Source: Streptomyces sp. TP-A0356 (GTDB lineage: Bacteria > Actinomycetota > Actinomycetes > Streptomycetales > Streptomycetaceae). From it: a DNA stretch of 64,000 bases. Numbering within the stretch: the first letter of the stretch is position 1; the number at the start of each line of letters is the position of its first letter. This document shows positions 17,516 to 26,770 of this stretch, in pieces. The notes beneath the pieces were generated by a model, which worked only from the letters and a program-made list of their open reading frames with translations, was not told the origin of the DNA and did not search any database. The translations under genes and the position numbers were made by a program. Location of the stretch: the NCBI RefSeq assembly GCF_001417775.1, contig NZ_BBZJ01000015.1, positions 372,001 through 436,000 of the forward strand, in the 5' to 3' direction.

Positions 17516-18340
17516 ATGACCGTACGCAAGAACCAGGCGAACCTCACGGCCGACGAGAAGCGGCGGCTGGTCGCCGCGCTCGTGGCGCTCAAGCGCAGCG
17601 GCCGTTACGACGCCTTCGTCACCACCCACAACGCCTTCATCATCGGCGACACGGACACGGGTGAGCGGACGGGCCACCGCTCGCCGTCGTTCCTGCCGTG
17701 GCACCGCAGATTCCTGATCGAGTTCGAGCGGGCGCTGCAGTCCGTCGACTCCTCGGTCGCGCTGCCGTACTGGGACTGGACCACCGACCGCTCGCCGCGC
17801 TCCTCGCTGTGGGCGCCCGACTTCCTCGGCGGCACCGGACGCAGCCTCGACGGGCGGGTGATGGACGGGCCGTTCGCCGCGGCCGGCGGCAACTGGCCGA
17901 TCACCGTGCGCGTGGACGGCCGTACCTATCTGCGGCGCTCGCTCGGCGGCGGCGGACGCGAGCTGCCGACCCGGGCGGAGGTCGACTCGGTGCTGGCCAT
18001 GTCCACGTACGACATGGCGCCCTGGAACAGTGCCTCGGACGGTTTCCGGAACCATCTGGAGGGGTGGCGGGGCGTCAACCTGCACAACCGCGTCCATGTG
18101 TGGGTGGGCGGCCAGATGGGCACCGGGGTCTCCCCCAACGACCCCGTCTTCTGGCTGCACCACGCCTACATCGACAAGCTGTGGGCCGAATGGCAGCGGC
18201 GGCACCCGGGCTCCGGCTATCTGCCGGTGCGCGGCACACCGGACGTCGTCGACCTCGACGAGCCGATGAAGCCGTGGAACGACGTGCGCCCGGCCGACCT
18301 CCTGGACCACACGGCCCACTACACGTTCGACACCGACTGA
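17516..18340 (+). CDS. melC2: Tyrosinase MelC2
   Basis: 274 residues, the standard size of Streptomyces tyrosinase. The type-3 copper ligands are all present: CuA His38 (THNAF), His54 and His63 (GHRSPSFLPWHRRF); CuB His190 and His194 (NLHNRVHVW) and His216 (WLHHAYID). It hydroxylates monophenols and oxidises o-diphenols to quinones, giving melanin. It has no signal peptide of its own, consistent with co-export with MelC1. Confidence 0.96.
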   Translation: MTVRKNQANLTADEKRRLVAALVALKRSGRYDAFVTTHNAFIIGDTDTGERTGHRSPSFLPWHRRFLIEFERALQSVDSSVALPYWDWTTDRSPRSSLWAPDFLGGTGRSLDGRVMDGPFAAAGGNWPITVRVDGRTYLRRSLGGGGRELPTRAEVDSVLAMSTYDMAPWNSASDGFRNHLEGWRGVNLHNRVHVWVGGQMGTGVSPNDPVFWLHHAYIDKLWAEWQRRHPGSGYLPVRGTPDVVDLDEPMKPWNDVRPADLLDHTAHYTFDTD

Positions 18341-18345
18341 CGCAC

Positions 18346-18361
18346 GCGGCCGGCGGGCCGC
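18346..18361. terminator. Short terminator hairpin after melC2
   Basis: GCGGCC-GGCG-GGCCGC lies between melC2 and the convergent oxidoreductase gene: a 6-bp GC stem with a tetraloop, with no U-tract. Confidence 0.45.
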
Positions 18362-18364
18362 GAC

Positions 18365-18820
18365 TCACCGCGCGGCCGGCGCCCAGGGGCCGATGCCGCC
18401 GATGCGCTCGACGGAGTAGCGCACCACATAGCCGGGGCCCTTCGGCGCCGGGAACTCCGCCTCGGCTGACACGTAGACCTTGGCCAGGCGGTTGAGCAGG
18501 TCCCAGGTGTGGTCGCTCGGCCGCACGGTGGCGTGCGCCCGCAGTACGGCGTACTCGTTCAGGAAGGCGCCGGGCACCCGCGGGGCGTCGAAGGACAGGA
18601 CGACCCGCGGGTCCCGCTCGATGTTGCGCAGCTTCTGGTACCAGCCCATGTGACCGCTGACGACGTCATCGCCGTCCAGCCCGATCCAGACGACGGTCAC
18701 CTGCGGGCTGCCGTCGGCGTTGATGGTGCTCAGGTGAGCCATGGGGCCGGACTCGATCAGATCGCGCAGTTCCCCCGGCAGGGCTCCGCGCCCCGGTCCG
18801 GGGGCCCTAGGGGCGCACAC
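18365..18820 (-). CDS. PPOX-class (F420/FMN) split-barrel oxidoreductase
   Basis: 151 residues of the pyridoxamine-phosphate-oxidase-like split barrel: MAHLSTINADGSPQVTVVWIGLDGDDV, then KLRNIERDPRVVLSF, typical of F420-dependent PPOX-class enzymes. It reduces or oxidises small substrates with F420H2 or FMN; the substrate is unknown. GTG 18820 overlaps the end of the P450 gene by 14 bp. It is the last gene of the ferredoxin, reductase, P450 operon and may act on the same substrate or product. Confidence 0.82.
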   Translation of the reverse strand: MCAPRAPGPGRGALPGELRDLIESGPMAHLSTINADGSPQVTVVWIGLDGDDVVSGHMGWYQKLRNIERDPRVVLSFDAPRVPGAFLNEYAVLRAHATVRPSDHTWDLLNRLAKVYVSAEAEFPAPKGPGYVVRYSVERIGGIGPWAPAAR

Positions 18821-20042
18821 CGTCGATGCCGATGGTGAGATGGCGCGGGCCGCGCAGCACCGCGTTCTGCCGGTAGGGCGGCGGGTCCTCGACCAGACGG
18901 GGGTTGTCGAGCCTGCGGGCCAGCTCGGACAGGGCGATCTGCGCCTCCAGCCGGGCCAGCGGCGCGCCGAAACAGCTGTGGATGCCGCTGCCGAAGCCCA
19001 GGTGCTGGATGTCGCGGCGGTCCGGGTCGAACCGGTCGGGGTCCTCGAAGCGCTCCGGGTCCCGGTTGCCCGCGGCGAGCACGAGCCAGATCTTGGAGCC
19101 CTTGGGAATGGTGATGCCGCGTACGTCGATGTCCGCGATGGAGGTGCGCTGCGGCACCAGTTGCACCGGCGGCTCGTAGCGCAGCAGTTCCTCCACGATG
19201 TTGACGACCAGGCCCGGCTCGTCGCGCAGCCTCTGCAGGACCTCCGGGTGGCGCAGCAGGGTGAGCATGCCGTTGGTGATCAGGTTGACCGTCGTCTCAT
19301 GGCCCGCGATCAGCAGCAGCACCGCGGTGCTGAGCACCTCCATCGTCGTCATCGGGCCGTCCGGGCCATGGCTCGTCACCAGCTGGGACAGCATGTCGTC
19401 ACGGGGCTCCTTGCTCCGCTGCTCCACCAACCCGGCCAGATACATGCCCAGCTGGAGCCGTGCCTCCTGCGCGGCCTTCTGGCGTTCGGCGTCGTTCCTG
19501 CCCGTGTCCGGATCCAGGCCGGCGACAATCGGGTCGACCCAGGCACGGAAGCGCGGCTCGTCCTCGCGCGGCACCCCGAGCAGCCGGCAGATCACGGTCA
19601 CCGGGAAGGGGTAGGCGAACTCGTCGACCAGGTCGACCTCGCGCACGTCCCCCAGACCGTCGATCAGGCCGGAGACGATCTCGGCGAGTTCGGGGCGCAT
19701 GGACTCCGTCTTGCGGGGGCTGTGCGGCGGACCGAAGGGACGGTTGGCGATGCGCCGCAGCCGATCGTGCTCCGGGGGGTCGAGCCGGATGAAGCTGGGT
19801 GGCAGTCCCGTGGCCTCGGGCCCGCCCATCTCGTCGGCGCCCGCGGCGGCGAGGTTGGCGGCATCGGAGCTGATCCGCGGGTCGTGCAGCAGGCTCTCGA
19901 TGTCCCAGTAGGAACTGACGAGATAGGGACCGCCGTCCTCCTCGTGCAGCACCGGGGTCTTGCGCAGCTCCTTGTACAGCGGATACGGGTCGGCTCGGTT
20001 GGCGTAATCGGTGATCTGGCGCAGGAGCGAGACTGGCGTCAT
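18807..20042 (-). CDS. Cytochrome P450 monooxygenase
   Basis: 411 residues. The I-helix oxygen-activation motif is AGHETT, the K-helix ExxR lies in EELLRYEPP, and the haem-Cys motif is FGSGIHSCFG. It is soluble and bacterial type. ATG 20042 has AAGGA upstream. It lies downstream of its own ferredoxin and ferredoxin reductase genes, so the whole three-component class I electron chain is encoded together. CYP147-like enzymes are known to me in this arrangement, but I cannot assign the family. The substrate is unknown. Confidence 0.92.
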   Translation of the reverse strand: MTPVSLLRQITDYANRADPYPLYKELRKTPVLHEEDGGPYLVSSYWDIESLLHDPRISSDAANLAAAGADEMGGPEATGLPPSFIRLDPPEHDRLRRIANRPFGPPHSPRKTESMRPELAEIVSGLIDGLGDVREVDLVDEFAYPFPVTVICRLLGVPREDEPRFRAWVDPIVAGLDPDTGRNDAERQKAAQEARLQLGMYLAGLVEQRSKEPRDDMLSQLVTSHGPDGPMTTMEVLSTAVLLLIAGHETTVNLITNGMLTLLRHPEVLQRLRDEPGLVVNIVEELLRYEPPVQLVPQRTSIADIDVRGITIPKGSKIWLVLAAGNRDPERFEDPDRFDPDRRDIQHLGFGSGIHSCFGAPLARLEAQIALSELARRLDNPRLVEDPPPYRQNAVLRGPRHLTIGIDGVRP

Positions 20043-20098
20043 GAGGGGTCCTTGGGCGTGGGGGCCGAGGGGGCTGGGGACGGATCGCCGGCCGGCGC

Positions 20099-21493
20099 TC
20101 AGTGGCGGCCCGGGGTGAAGACCAGCCGGCGGTCGGCGGGCGAGTAACCGCTCAGGGTCACGGTCGGGCCGTGGGTCGGCAGGGACGGGTCGGGGAAGTC
20201 GGCCGAAACCGGCTGCCGGCCCTCGGGACGGCGGTCCACCGTCGGGAACTCCAGCGGGAAGGGCGCACCCGTCTCGATCAGCCGCTGATAGAACTCCAGC
20301 CAGCGTGTGTTGTCGAAGCTCACGGCGGCGATCACGCGCCCCTGGTAGCCGTACGTCCCGATGAAACGGCGCTCGGCGAGCGACCCCTGCGTGATCATGA
20401 TCTGCTCGCCCATGGACGGGACCCCGACCGACTTGATGTTCACGCCGAACTGTGACGACCAGAAGGCGGGCACCCATATGTGCGGGCGCCGCTCGGCGCT
20501 GGCGCTGATCATGTTGTGCGCGGCGACCTCGGCCTGCGTGACCGCGTTGCCCCAGTGTTCGAGGGACAGGAACTGGTAGTTGAACAGTGGGTGCGGGGAC
20601 CGCGCCACATCGCCGGCGACGAAGACGTCGTCGGTGACGATGCCCCGGAAGTCGAAGGCCCGGCAGCCCGCGTCACAGGCGATGCCCCGGGGGCCGGCCC
20701 CGAGCCCGGATCCGGCCAGCCATTCCGTGTTGCGGGTCGCACCGAGCGAGACCACCACGACATCCGTCTCGACGACGGTGCCGTCGGAGAGATGGGCGGC
20801 CCGCACCCGCCCCGCCGAGTCGCCCTCCAGGGCGGTGACCATGACACCGGTACGCAGGTCCACACCGTTCTCGCGGTGCAGTTCCGCGGCCACCGCGCCG
20901 ATCACCCCGCCGAGGGCGCCCACCAGCGGAGCGCCGGCGCGCTCCGCCACGGTGACCGCGATGCCCTGCTCCCGGCAGGCGGAGGCGATCTCCGAACCGG
21001 TGAAACCGGCGCCGATGACGAAGACCCGGCGCGGCGAGGCCTTCAGCCGCCGTTGCAGGCCGACCGCGTCGTCGCGGGTCCGCAGCACGAAGACCCCGTC
21101 CAGCCGGGCCTCCGCCTCCTTCGGCCAGGGCCGGGCGCGTACGCCGGTGGCGATGAGCAGCCGGTCGTACTCCACCTCGTCCCCGTCGGCCAGCCGCACC
21201 CGCTTGGCCCGCAGGTCGAGGCCGGTCGCCGCGACGCCGAGGCGCCACTTCACGTCGATCTCCCGGCGCCGGGGCAACTCGGTGTGCTGCGGAGACGCCC
21301 GGCCCAGCAGGACGGCCTTCGACAGCGGCGGACGGTCGTAGGGCTCGTACGGTTCGTCACCGATCATGGTGAGCGATCCGGCGAAGCCCTTGGCACGCAG
21401 GGTCTCGGCGGCCCGCAAGCCCGCCAGCGAGGCACCCACGATCACGATCCGACCCTCGCGTCTGAGCCGGTCGAGGAAGGTGTCACCGATCAC
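20099..21493 (-). CDS. FAD-dependent ferredoxin reductase
   Basis: 464 residues. The FAD Rossmann motif IVIVGASLAGLRAAE is near the N-terminus; ATGVRARPW and the NAD(P)-binding VFVIGAGFTGSEIA follow, then the second FAD motif VFVAGDVAR. Electrons pass from NAD(P)H to the ferredoxin encoded just upstream. It starts at GTG 21493 with GGAGG six bases upstream, overlapping the ferredoxin gene by 11 bp. It carries a C-terminal extension beyond the usual roughly 400 residues. Confidence 0.9.
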   Translation of the reverse strand: MIGDTFLDRLRREGRIVIVGASLAGLRAAETLRAKGFAGSLTMIGDEPYEPYDRPPLSKAVLLGRASPQHTELPRRREIDVKWRLGVAATGLDLRAKRVRLADGDEVEYDRLLIATGVRARPWPKEAEARLDGVFVLRTRDDAVGLQRRLKASPRRVFVIGAGFTGSEIASACREQGIAVTVAERAGAPLVGALGGVIGAVAAELHRENGVDLRTGVMVTALEGDSAGRVRAAHLSDGTVVETDVVVVSLGATRNTEWLAGSGLGAGPRGIACDAGCRAFDFRGIVTDDVFVAGDVARSPHPLFNYQFLSLEHWGNAVTQAEVAAHNMISASAERRPHIWVPAFWSSQFGVNIKSVGVPSMGEQIMITQGSLAERRFIGTYGYQGRVIAAVSFDNTRWLEFYQRLIETGAPFPLEFPTVDRRPEGRQPVSADFPDPSLPTHGPTVTLSGYSPADRRLVFTPGRH

Positions 21494-21728
21494 GGGCCGC
21501 CTCCTCGCCGGGCCGGGCGGGCGGGTCGCCCGCTTCGTCCAGTCCGTCGGCCGTGATCGCCTGCACCGGGCAGGCCGCGACGGCGCGCGCCACCCTCTCC
21601 CGCTGCTCCTGCTCGGCCCGTGGGTCGTAGACGAGCGACTCCTCGCCGTGCATGGCGAAGACATCCGGCGCGAGAAACGCGCACTGGGCGTATCCCTGGC
21701 ACTTGTTGAGATCGACGACAAGCCTCAT
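21483..21728 (-). CDS. Ferredoxin (3Fe-4S type)
   Basis: 81 residues with Cys10 and Cys16 (CQGYAQC) and Cys53 (AACP), the three-cysteine pattern of P450-partner 3Fe-4S ferredoxins, plus an Asp/Glu-rich tail. It carries electrons from the adjoining reductase to the P450. ATG 21728 has GGAG five bases upstream. It is first in a four-gene operon. Confidence 0.9.
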   Translation of the reverse strand: MRLVVDLNKCQGYAQCAFLAPDVFAMHGEESLVYDPRAEQEQRERVARAVAACPVQAITADGLDEAGDPPARPGEEAARDR

Positions 21729-21917
21729 CAACGCTCCGCCCCTTCGGGGCCAGGTCCGTCACGGCACCACCCGCTCGGCGGCACCCGCCGGACGGCGGTC
21801 ATCTCCCCCCACGCCACAGCATCGAAGACCGGGCCGGACGACGCTCGCCGAGGTCCGCCGAAGGGGTGACCGGCGCACGGGCACCCGGCCCCGCGTCAGC
21901 GGGCACCCGGCCCCGCG

Positions 21918-22595
21918 TCAGGAGGCCGCCGGGGCTCCCGACCGGGGCCGGCGGTTCGCCACCAGGATGTGGAGGCTGATGATCAGCGACCAGGCCGGGA
22001 AGACGAGCTCGGACCAGGGGAAGTTCGTCGAGACGAAGAGCAGGGTCAGCGCGGTGAGGAAGCCCAGCAGGGTCAGCCACCGCGGCAGGAGCCCGAGGCG
22101 GTGCCCGATCGTGGACATGGAGGCCGTGAAGACCGCCGCCATCCGCATCGCGTATCCGGTCATCAGCGTGTACGCCAGGTTCCGGCCGAAGTCCCAGGTG
22201 GGCGGGCCGGGCGGGATGCCTGACGGTTGCGCGGTGGCCAGCACGGCCGCGGCCGCCGCGGCCGCCCCGAACATGGTCGCGACGAAGACCAGCCCGCTGC
22301 CGAGGAGGACGGTGGCGAGGAACTTGTCCTCGGCGTCCCCGACGTGGGTCCGTACGACGCCGAGGAACCACAGGAAGAAGATGCCGGCGAACGGCACGAG
22401 CGTGAGCGCGGTCCGCACCGCGCTGCGCCGCGCGGGGTCGGTCAACCCTTCGGGGGGCACCGCTTCGGCACCCTCGGGGAGCCCCAGCCGGATCAGGACG
22501 ATGGCCGCCGCGAGCAGCAGCGCGAAGGCGACTCCCACCAGCCCGGCGGCTCGCGGGGTCTGCAGTACCTGCCGGCTCGGCCCCGTCGTGGACAT
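21918..22595 (-). CDS. Membrane protein of unknown function
   Basis: 225 residues with about five or six hydrophobic helices (residues 17-36, 62-82, 91-118, 140-160, 170-190 and 195-213) and no motif I recognise. Its small polytopic shape suggests a DUF-type integral membrane protein. It is monocistronic by spacing: about 190 bp from the ferredoxin start and about 130 bp from RNase H. Confidence 0.65.
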   Translation of the reverse strand: MSTTGPSRQVLQTPRAAGLVGVAFALLLAAAIVLIRLGLPEGAEAVPPEGLTDPARRSAVRTALTLVPFAGIFFLWFLGVVRTHVGDAEDKFLATVLLGSGLVFVATMFGAAAAAAAVLATAQPSGIPPGPPTWDFGRNLAYTLMTGYAMRMAAVFTASMSTIGHRLGLLPRWLTLLGFLTALTLLFVSTNFPWSELVFPAWSLIISLHILVANRRPRSGAPAAS

Positions 22596-22728
22596 GCACG
22601 GCTCGCTTCCTCTCGGCGGCTCCTGGCACCAGCAAGCCGCCGCGCACGGGGCACCGCCACCGCAGGACGGCCGAACGGCACACCGATGTGGACGGCCCTA
22701 GGGCCGCGGAGATGCGTCAGAAGGCGCC

Positions 22729-23418
22729 CTATCCGTCGCCCGTTGTGCGGCACTCCGGGTGGCCCCAGCCCTGGGCGTTCTTGGCGATGGGGTCGCCGGC
22801 CGCGTAGGGGCGGCCGCACAGGCAGCGGCCGGGGAACTTCGCCTTGATGGTGCGGGCGGACGTGCGCTTGCGTGCGGGCGCACCGCGGCGGGCCGGTGCG
22901 GAAGGGACCGGGTCGGGCGACGGCGGCGGCTCTGGGGAACCGAGGTCGCTGCCCGCCGGTTGCTGGAGGGCGGCCGCCTGGCTCGCGGCGCGGTCGGCGA
23001 AGTCGTTGAGCGGGTCGCCGCCGACCTGGTGGGCGGGGACGTAGCGGAACTCGACGTCACGGCCGTCGAGCAGTTCGTCGATGTGCTCGACCAGGCCTCG
23101 GTTGGCGACGGGCTTGCCGGCGGCGGTCTTCCAGCCGTTGCGCTTCCAGTTGGGCAGCCAGGTGGTGACGGCCTTCATCGCGTACTGCGAGTCCATACGG
23201 ACCTCCAGCAGCACGTCCCGGGCGACGGCCGTCAACAGGCGTTCCAGCGCGGTGAGTTCGGCGACGTTGTTGGTCGTCGTGCCCAGTGGGCCGGCCTCCC
23301 AGCGGCCGGGGACCTCGTCATGGTCGGCGATCACCCAGGCCCATCCGGCAGGTCCGGGGTTTCCCTTCGAAGCCCCGTCGCAGGCGGCCACAACACGTTC
23401 AGGCATGCTCCTGATCAT
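22729..23418 (-). CDS. Ribonuclease HI with C-terminal zinc-ribbon-like tail
   Basis: 229 residues. The RNase H fold has catalytic Asp14 (CDGASKGNPG), Glu54 (NNVAEL), Asp76 (RMDSQ), His130 (VPAHQVGG) and a late Asp near 142. It cleaves RNA in RNA:DNA hybrids. An extra roughly 75-residue tail is Pro/Ser-rich and ends with a Cys/His cluster (RCLCGRPYAAGD, then GWGHPEC) that may bind zinc or nucleic acid. ATG 23418 has GGAG six bases upstream. Confidence 0.88.
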   Translation of the reverse strand: MIRSMPERVVAACDGASKGNPGPAGWAWVIADHDEVPGRWEAGPLGTTTNNVAELTALERLLTAVARDVLLEVRMDSQYAMKAVTTWLPNWKRNGWKTAAGKPVANRGLVEHIDELLDGRDVEFRYVPAHQVGGDPLNDFADRAASQAAALQQPAGSDLGSPEPPPSPDPVPSAPARRGAPARKRTSARTIKAKFPGRCLCGRPYAAGDPIAKNAQGWGHPECRTTGDG

Positions 23419-23505
23419 GCCACGCTCCGGACACAGCTCCCGGGCCGGGGCGGGAGCCCCGTCGTCGGGCGGGCTCCCGGTCGCGCACGGTGGCGTACCC
23501 GTCGG

Positions 23506-24303
23506 TCAGGACACGTCCGTCACGTTCGGCGTCTCGCCCCGGGTGGTGGTGGTGTCGATGACCGAGAAGTTGGCGCCCTGCGGGTCGCTCAGCGCGGCGA
23601 ACCGGCCGAACGGGCTGTCCATCGGCCCGAACCGCAGGATGCCGCCGTTCTTCGTCGCCCGGTCGACGGCCGCGTCGCAGTCGTCGACCGCGAAGTACAC
23701 GTTGATGTACGGCGGGACCTCCGGCGGGAAGTCGTCCGTCATCCTCATCCGGCCGAGCACGGGGTTCCCGTCGAGCTCGAAGATGCGGAAGTCGACCGCC
23801 TCGTCCTCGATCTGCTTGACGCGGTAGGGGAAGACGGCGGGGAAGAACGCGTCGGACTTCTCCGGTTCGCGGGTGAAGACCTCGGCCCAGCAGTAGGCGC
23901 CGGGCACGCCCCGCGCCTCGAAGCCCTCGTGGGTGCCCGCCTGCCAGAGGCCGAAGACGGCTCCGCTCGGGTCGCGGGCCAGGGCCATGGTGCCGAAGTC
24001 GCCGACCTGCATCGGCTCCATCAGCACCTCGCCGCCGTTGTCCCTGATCTTCCGTGCGGTCGCGGCGGCGTCGGTCGCGGCGAAGTACAGGCACCAGGCG
24101 GAATGCCCCTCCTGGCCGGGCATGGGCGGTACGACGGCGGCGACCGCCTTGCCGTCGGCGTAGGCCTGCGTGTAGTTGCCGTACTCGGGCGACGACTCCC
24201 CGAACGTCCAGCCGAGGACCTCGCCGTAGAACCGCTTGGCCCCTTCCAGATCGCTGAACATCGCATCAGCCCAACAGGGCATTCCCTCGGGTTGTACCGC
24301 CAT
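23506..24303 (-). CDS. VOC-family protein, two glyoxalase-like domains
   Basis: 265 residues forming two vicinal-oxygen-chelate modules (about 5-125 and 135-260). Each has the GxVLGW or AEVFTREP beginnings and a DPxGAxFxLWQ or [11 protein letters not shown] end. It resembles CFP30B-type hydroxylase/glyoxalase proteins of actinobacteria. No substrate can be inferred. Confidence 0.85.
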   Translation of the reverse strand: MAVQPEGMPCWADAMFSDLEGAKRFYGEVLGWTFGESSPEYGNYTQAYADGKAVAAVVPPMPGQEGHSAWCLYFAATDAAATARKIRDNGGEVLMEPMQVGDFGTMALARDPSGAVFGLWQAGTHEGFEARGVPGAYCWAEVFTREPEKSDAFFPAVFPYRVKQIEDEAVDFRIFELDGNPVLGRMRMTDDFPPEVPPYINVYFAVDDCDAAVDRATKNGGILRFGPMDSPFGRFAALSDPQGANFSVIDTTTTRGETPNVTDVS

Positions 24304-24451
24304 GGTGTTCGGCCTCTCCGGTTCGACTCATTCGACTCAGGGGGGTGCGCTCCTCACGCTAGCCACGCCCGGACCGCGGCGCGCGCCGAGGGGCCATCCT
24401 GTCCGACACTGGAGCGGGGGCAGTCGTGGACGGGAGACGGGGGCACAGGTG

Positions 24452-25456
24452 ATGCGCGCATGGGCGGTGGAGCGGCCGGGGCCCGTCGAGCGCGAGCCGC
24501 TGCGGCTCGTGGGCCGGGCCGTGCCGGAGCCGGGGTCCGGCGAGCTGCTGGTGCACGTGCGCGCGTGCGGCGTGTGCCGTACGGATCTGCACGTCGCCGA
24601 GGGAGATCTGCCGGTGCACCGGGCGGGGGTGACACCGGGCCACGAGGTCGTCGGCGTGGTGGCCGGGCTCGGGCCGGAGGTGCGCGGCTGGGAGGTGGGC
24701 GAGCGGGTGGGCGTGGCATGGCTGCGTCACACGGACGGGACGTGCCGGTACTGCGTGCACGGGGCCGAGAACCTGTGCCCCAGCTCCGAGTACACCGGCT
24801 GGGACGCCGACGGCGGCTACGCGGAGTACACGACCGTGCCGGCCGACTTCGCCTACCGGCTGCCCGCGGAGGTGGACGACATCGCGCTGGCGCCCCTGCT
24901 GTGCGCGGGCATCATCGGTTACCGCGCACTGCTGCGGACGTCGCTGCCGCCGGGCGGGCGCCTCGGGCTGTACGGGTTCGGCGGCAGCGCCCACCTGTGC
25001 GCCCAGGTCGCGCTGGCGCAGGGGGCCACCGTGCACGTCCTGACCCGGGGCGAGGACTCGCGGCGGCTCGCGCTGGATCTCGGGTGCGCGTCGGCGGGCG
25101 GCCCCTACGACCCGCCGCCGGAGCCGCTGGACGGGGCGATCCTGTTCGCGCCGGCCGGTGATCTCGTACCGGTGGCACTGCGGGCACTGGACCGCGGAGG
25201 GGTACTGGCGGTCGCGGGGATCCATCTGAGCGACGTCCCGGCGCTGCGCTACGAGAGCGAGCTGTTCTACGAGAAGGAGCTGCGCAGCGTCACCTCGAAC
25301 ACGAGGGAGAACGGCCGGGAGTTCCTCGGGCTCGTGGCCCGGTACGGCGTGCGGGCGACGACGCACGCCTATCCGCTGGCGCAGGCACAGCGGGCCCTCG
25401 GTGATCTGAAGGCGGGACGCTTCGACGGGGCGGCGGTGCTGGTGAACGATGGGTGA
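24452..25456 (+). CDS. Zinc-dependent alcohol dehydrogenase
   Basis: 334 residues, medium-chain dehydrogenase/reductase. Catalytic zinc ligands are Cys42 (CGVCRTDLH), His64 (GHE) and a later Cys in LLCAGIIGY. The structural zinc motif is incomplete: Cys98, Cys101 and Cys109 are present, but the usual first Cys is Asp95 (TDGTCRYC). A NAD(P)-binding [10 protein letters not shown] lies mid-protein. ATG 24452 is preceded by a GTG codon. The stop overlaps the next gene (TGATG), implying a two-gene operon with a SpoIIE phosphatase. Confidence 0.88.
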   Translation: MRAWAVERPGPVEREPLRLVGRAVPEPGSGELLVHVRACGVCRTDLHVAEGDLPVHRAGVTPGHEVVGVVAGLGPEVRGWEVGERVGVAWLRHTDGTCRYCVHGAENLCPSSEYTGWDADGGYAEYTTVPADFAYRLPAEVDDIALAPLLCAGIIGYRALLRTSLPPGGRLGLYGFGGSAHLCAQVALAQGATVHVLTRGEDSRRLALDLGCASAGGPYDPPPEPLDGAILFAPAGDLVPVALRALDRGGVLAVAGIHLSDVPALRYESELFYEKELRSVTSNTRENGREFLGLVARYGVRATTHAYPLAQAQRALGDLKAGRFDGAAVLVNDG

Positions 25457-26745
25457 TGGGGGGCGGTGGCGCGCGGGTGCGGGCCTGGCTGTTGAATGCG
25501 TGGATGGACTCTGAGACGGGTGGTCGCGGAGGTGGCGCGGTGGGCGTTGAGGACGCTGCGGATCCGCCGAACGGCGCGGAAGAAGCCCTTGAGTCGATCG
25601 GTACGACGCTCGACGAGCAGACCACGTGCGAGGAGCTGGCCGCGTACGTGTGCCGTCGGCTGTGCGATGCCGCCGCCGTGGACCTGCTGCCGGAGGTCCC
25701 GACCGCGCAGTCCCTCCCCGAGCCCGGTCTGGAGCGGGTGGCGACGGCGGGCCGGGCCGAACTGCTCGGGCCGTTCGGCCCCACCGGCGCCCGCCCCCTG
25801 TCCGTGCAGGCGCTGGAGAAGAGGCTTCCGATCACCGCGTCCATGGATCTGCCGGGGCGTGTCCCGGGACAGGTCATGACCGTGCCGCTGCACGCGCACG
25901 ACCGGCTGTACGGGGTGCTGCTGGCGGTGCGGCGGAGCAGGCCGTTCACGGACCGGGACACCGCCGTCGCGCAGTTCGCGGCACGGCTGGCGGCCGTGCA
26001 CCTGGGGCACGCGCAGCGGTACACCGCGGTGCGCGGCACGGTGTTCCGGCTCCAGCAGGCGCTGCTGACCGAACCGGGGCGGCCGCATCCGAACCTGGAA
26101 CTGGCCACGCGCTATCTGCCCGCGGGTCGCGGGGCCCTGGTGGGCGGGGACTGGTTCGAGACCGTGCGGCTGCACTACGGGCGGACCCTGCTGGTGCTGG
26201 GCGACGTCATGGGGCACGGGCCGGACGCGGCGGTCGACATGACCGCCTACCGCTCGATGCTGCGGTACGTCGCCTCCACGGACCTGCCGCCGAACCGGGT
26301 GCTGCGCCGGCTGGACGCCGCCATCGCCGAGAACGGCACCCGTCGTCCGGCGACCTGTCTGCTCGTCCGGGTCGACCCGACACGGGGCCGGGCATCGCTG
26401 GCCAGCGCCGGTCATCTGCCGCCGGCCGTGTTCGGCGCGGACGGGACCGGCGAGCTGCTGGACGTGCCGGTGGGGCCTCCGCTCGGGACGGGGGTCGGCG
26501 GCTACGAGCTCGCCGCGCGGGAGCTCTCGAACGACGACACCCTGCTGATGTTCACGGACGGTCTCGTGGAGCGGCGCGAGGAGGACATCGACGTCTCCCT
26601 GGCCCGGCTGGCCGGACTGCGGCTGCGGCCCGGGGCGAGCGTGGAGGAACTGCTCACGGACGTCCTCGCCCGTCTCGACGCGGACCACGCGGAGGACGAC
26701 GTGGCGGTTCTGGCCGCCCGCATCCGCCACCGCTCCGAGGTCTGA
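25456..26745 (+). CDS. SpoIIE-family PP2C protein phosphatase
   Basis: 429 residues: an N-terminal GAF-like sensor (about 40-190), then a PP2C/SpoIIE domain with the metal motifs GGDWFE, LGDVMGHGPDAA, FTDGL and EDDVAVL. It dephosphorylates an anti-sigma antagonist-type partner in stress control, the usual role of this family. No anti-sigma or STAS gene adjoins. Its start (ATG 25456) overlaps the dehydrogenase stop. Confidence 0.86.
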   Translation: MGGGGARVRAWLLNAWMDSETGGRGGGAVGVEDAADPPNGAEEALESIGTTLDEQTTCEELAAYVCRRLCDAAAVDLLPEVPTAQSLPEPGLERVATAGRAELLGPFGPTGARPLSVQALEKRLPITASMDLPGRVPGQVMTVPLHAHDRLYGVLLAVRRSRPFTDRDTAVAQFAARLAAVHLGHAQRYTAVRGTVFRLQQALLTEPGRPHPNLELATRYLPAGRGALVGGDWFETVRLHYGRTLLVLGDVMGHGPDAAVDMTAYRSMLRYVASTDLPPNRVLRRLDAAIAENGTRRPATCLLVRVDPTRGRASLASAGHLPPAVFGADGTGELLDVPVGPPLGTGVGGYELAARELSNDDTLLMFTDGLVERREEDIDVSLARLAGLRLRPGASVEELLTDVLARLDADHAEDDVAVLAARIRHRSEV

Positions 26746-26770
26746 ACCACCGGCCGGCCGGATCCGCGCG

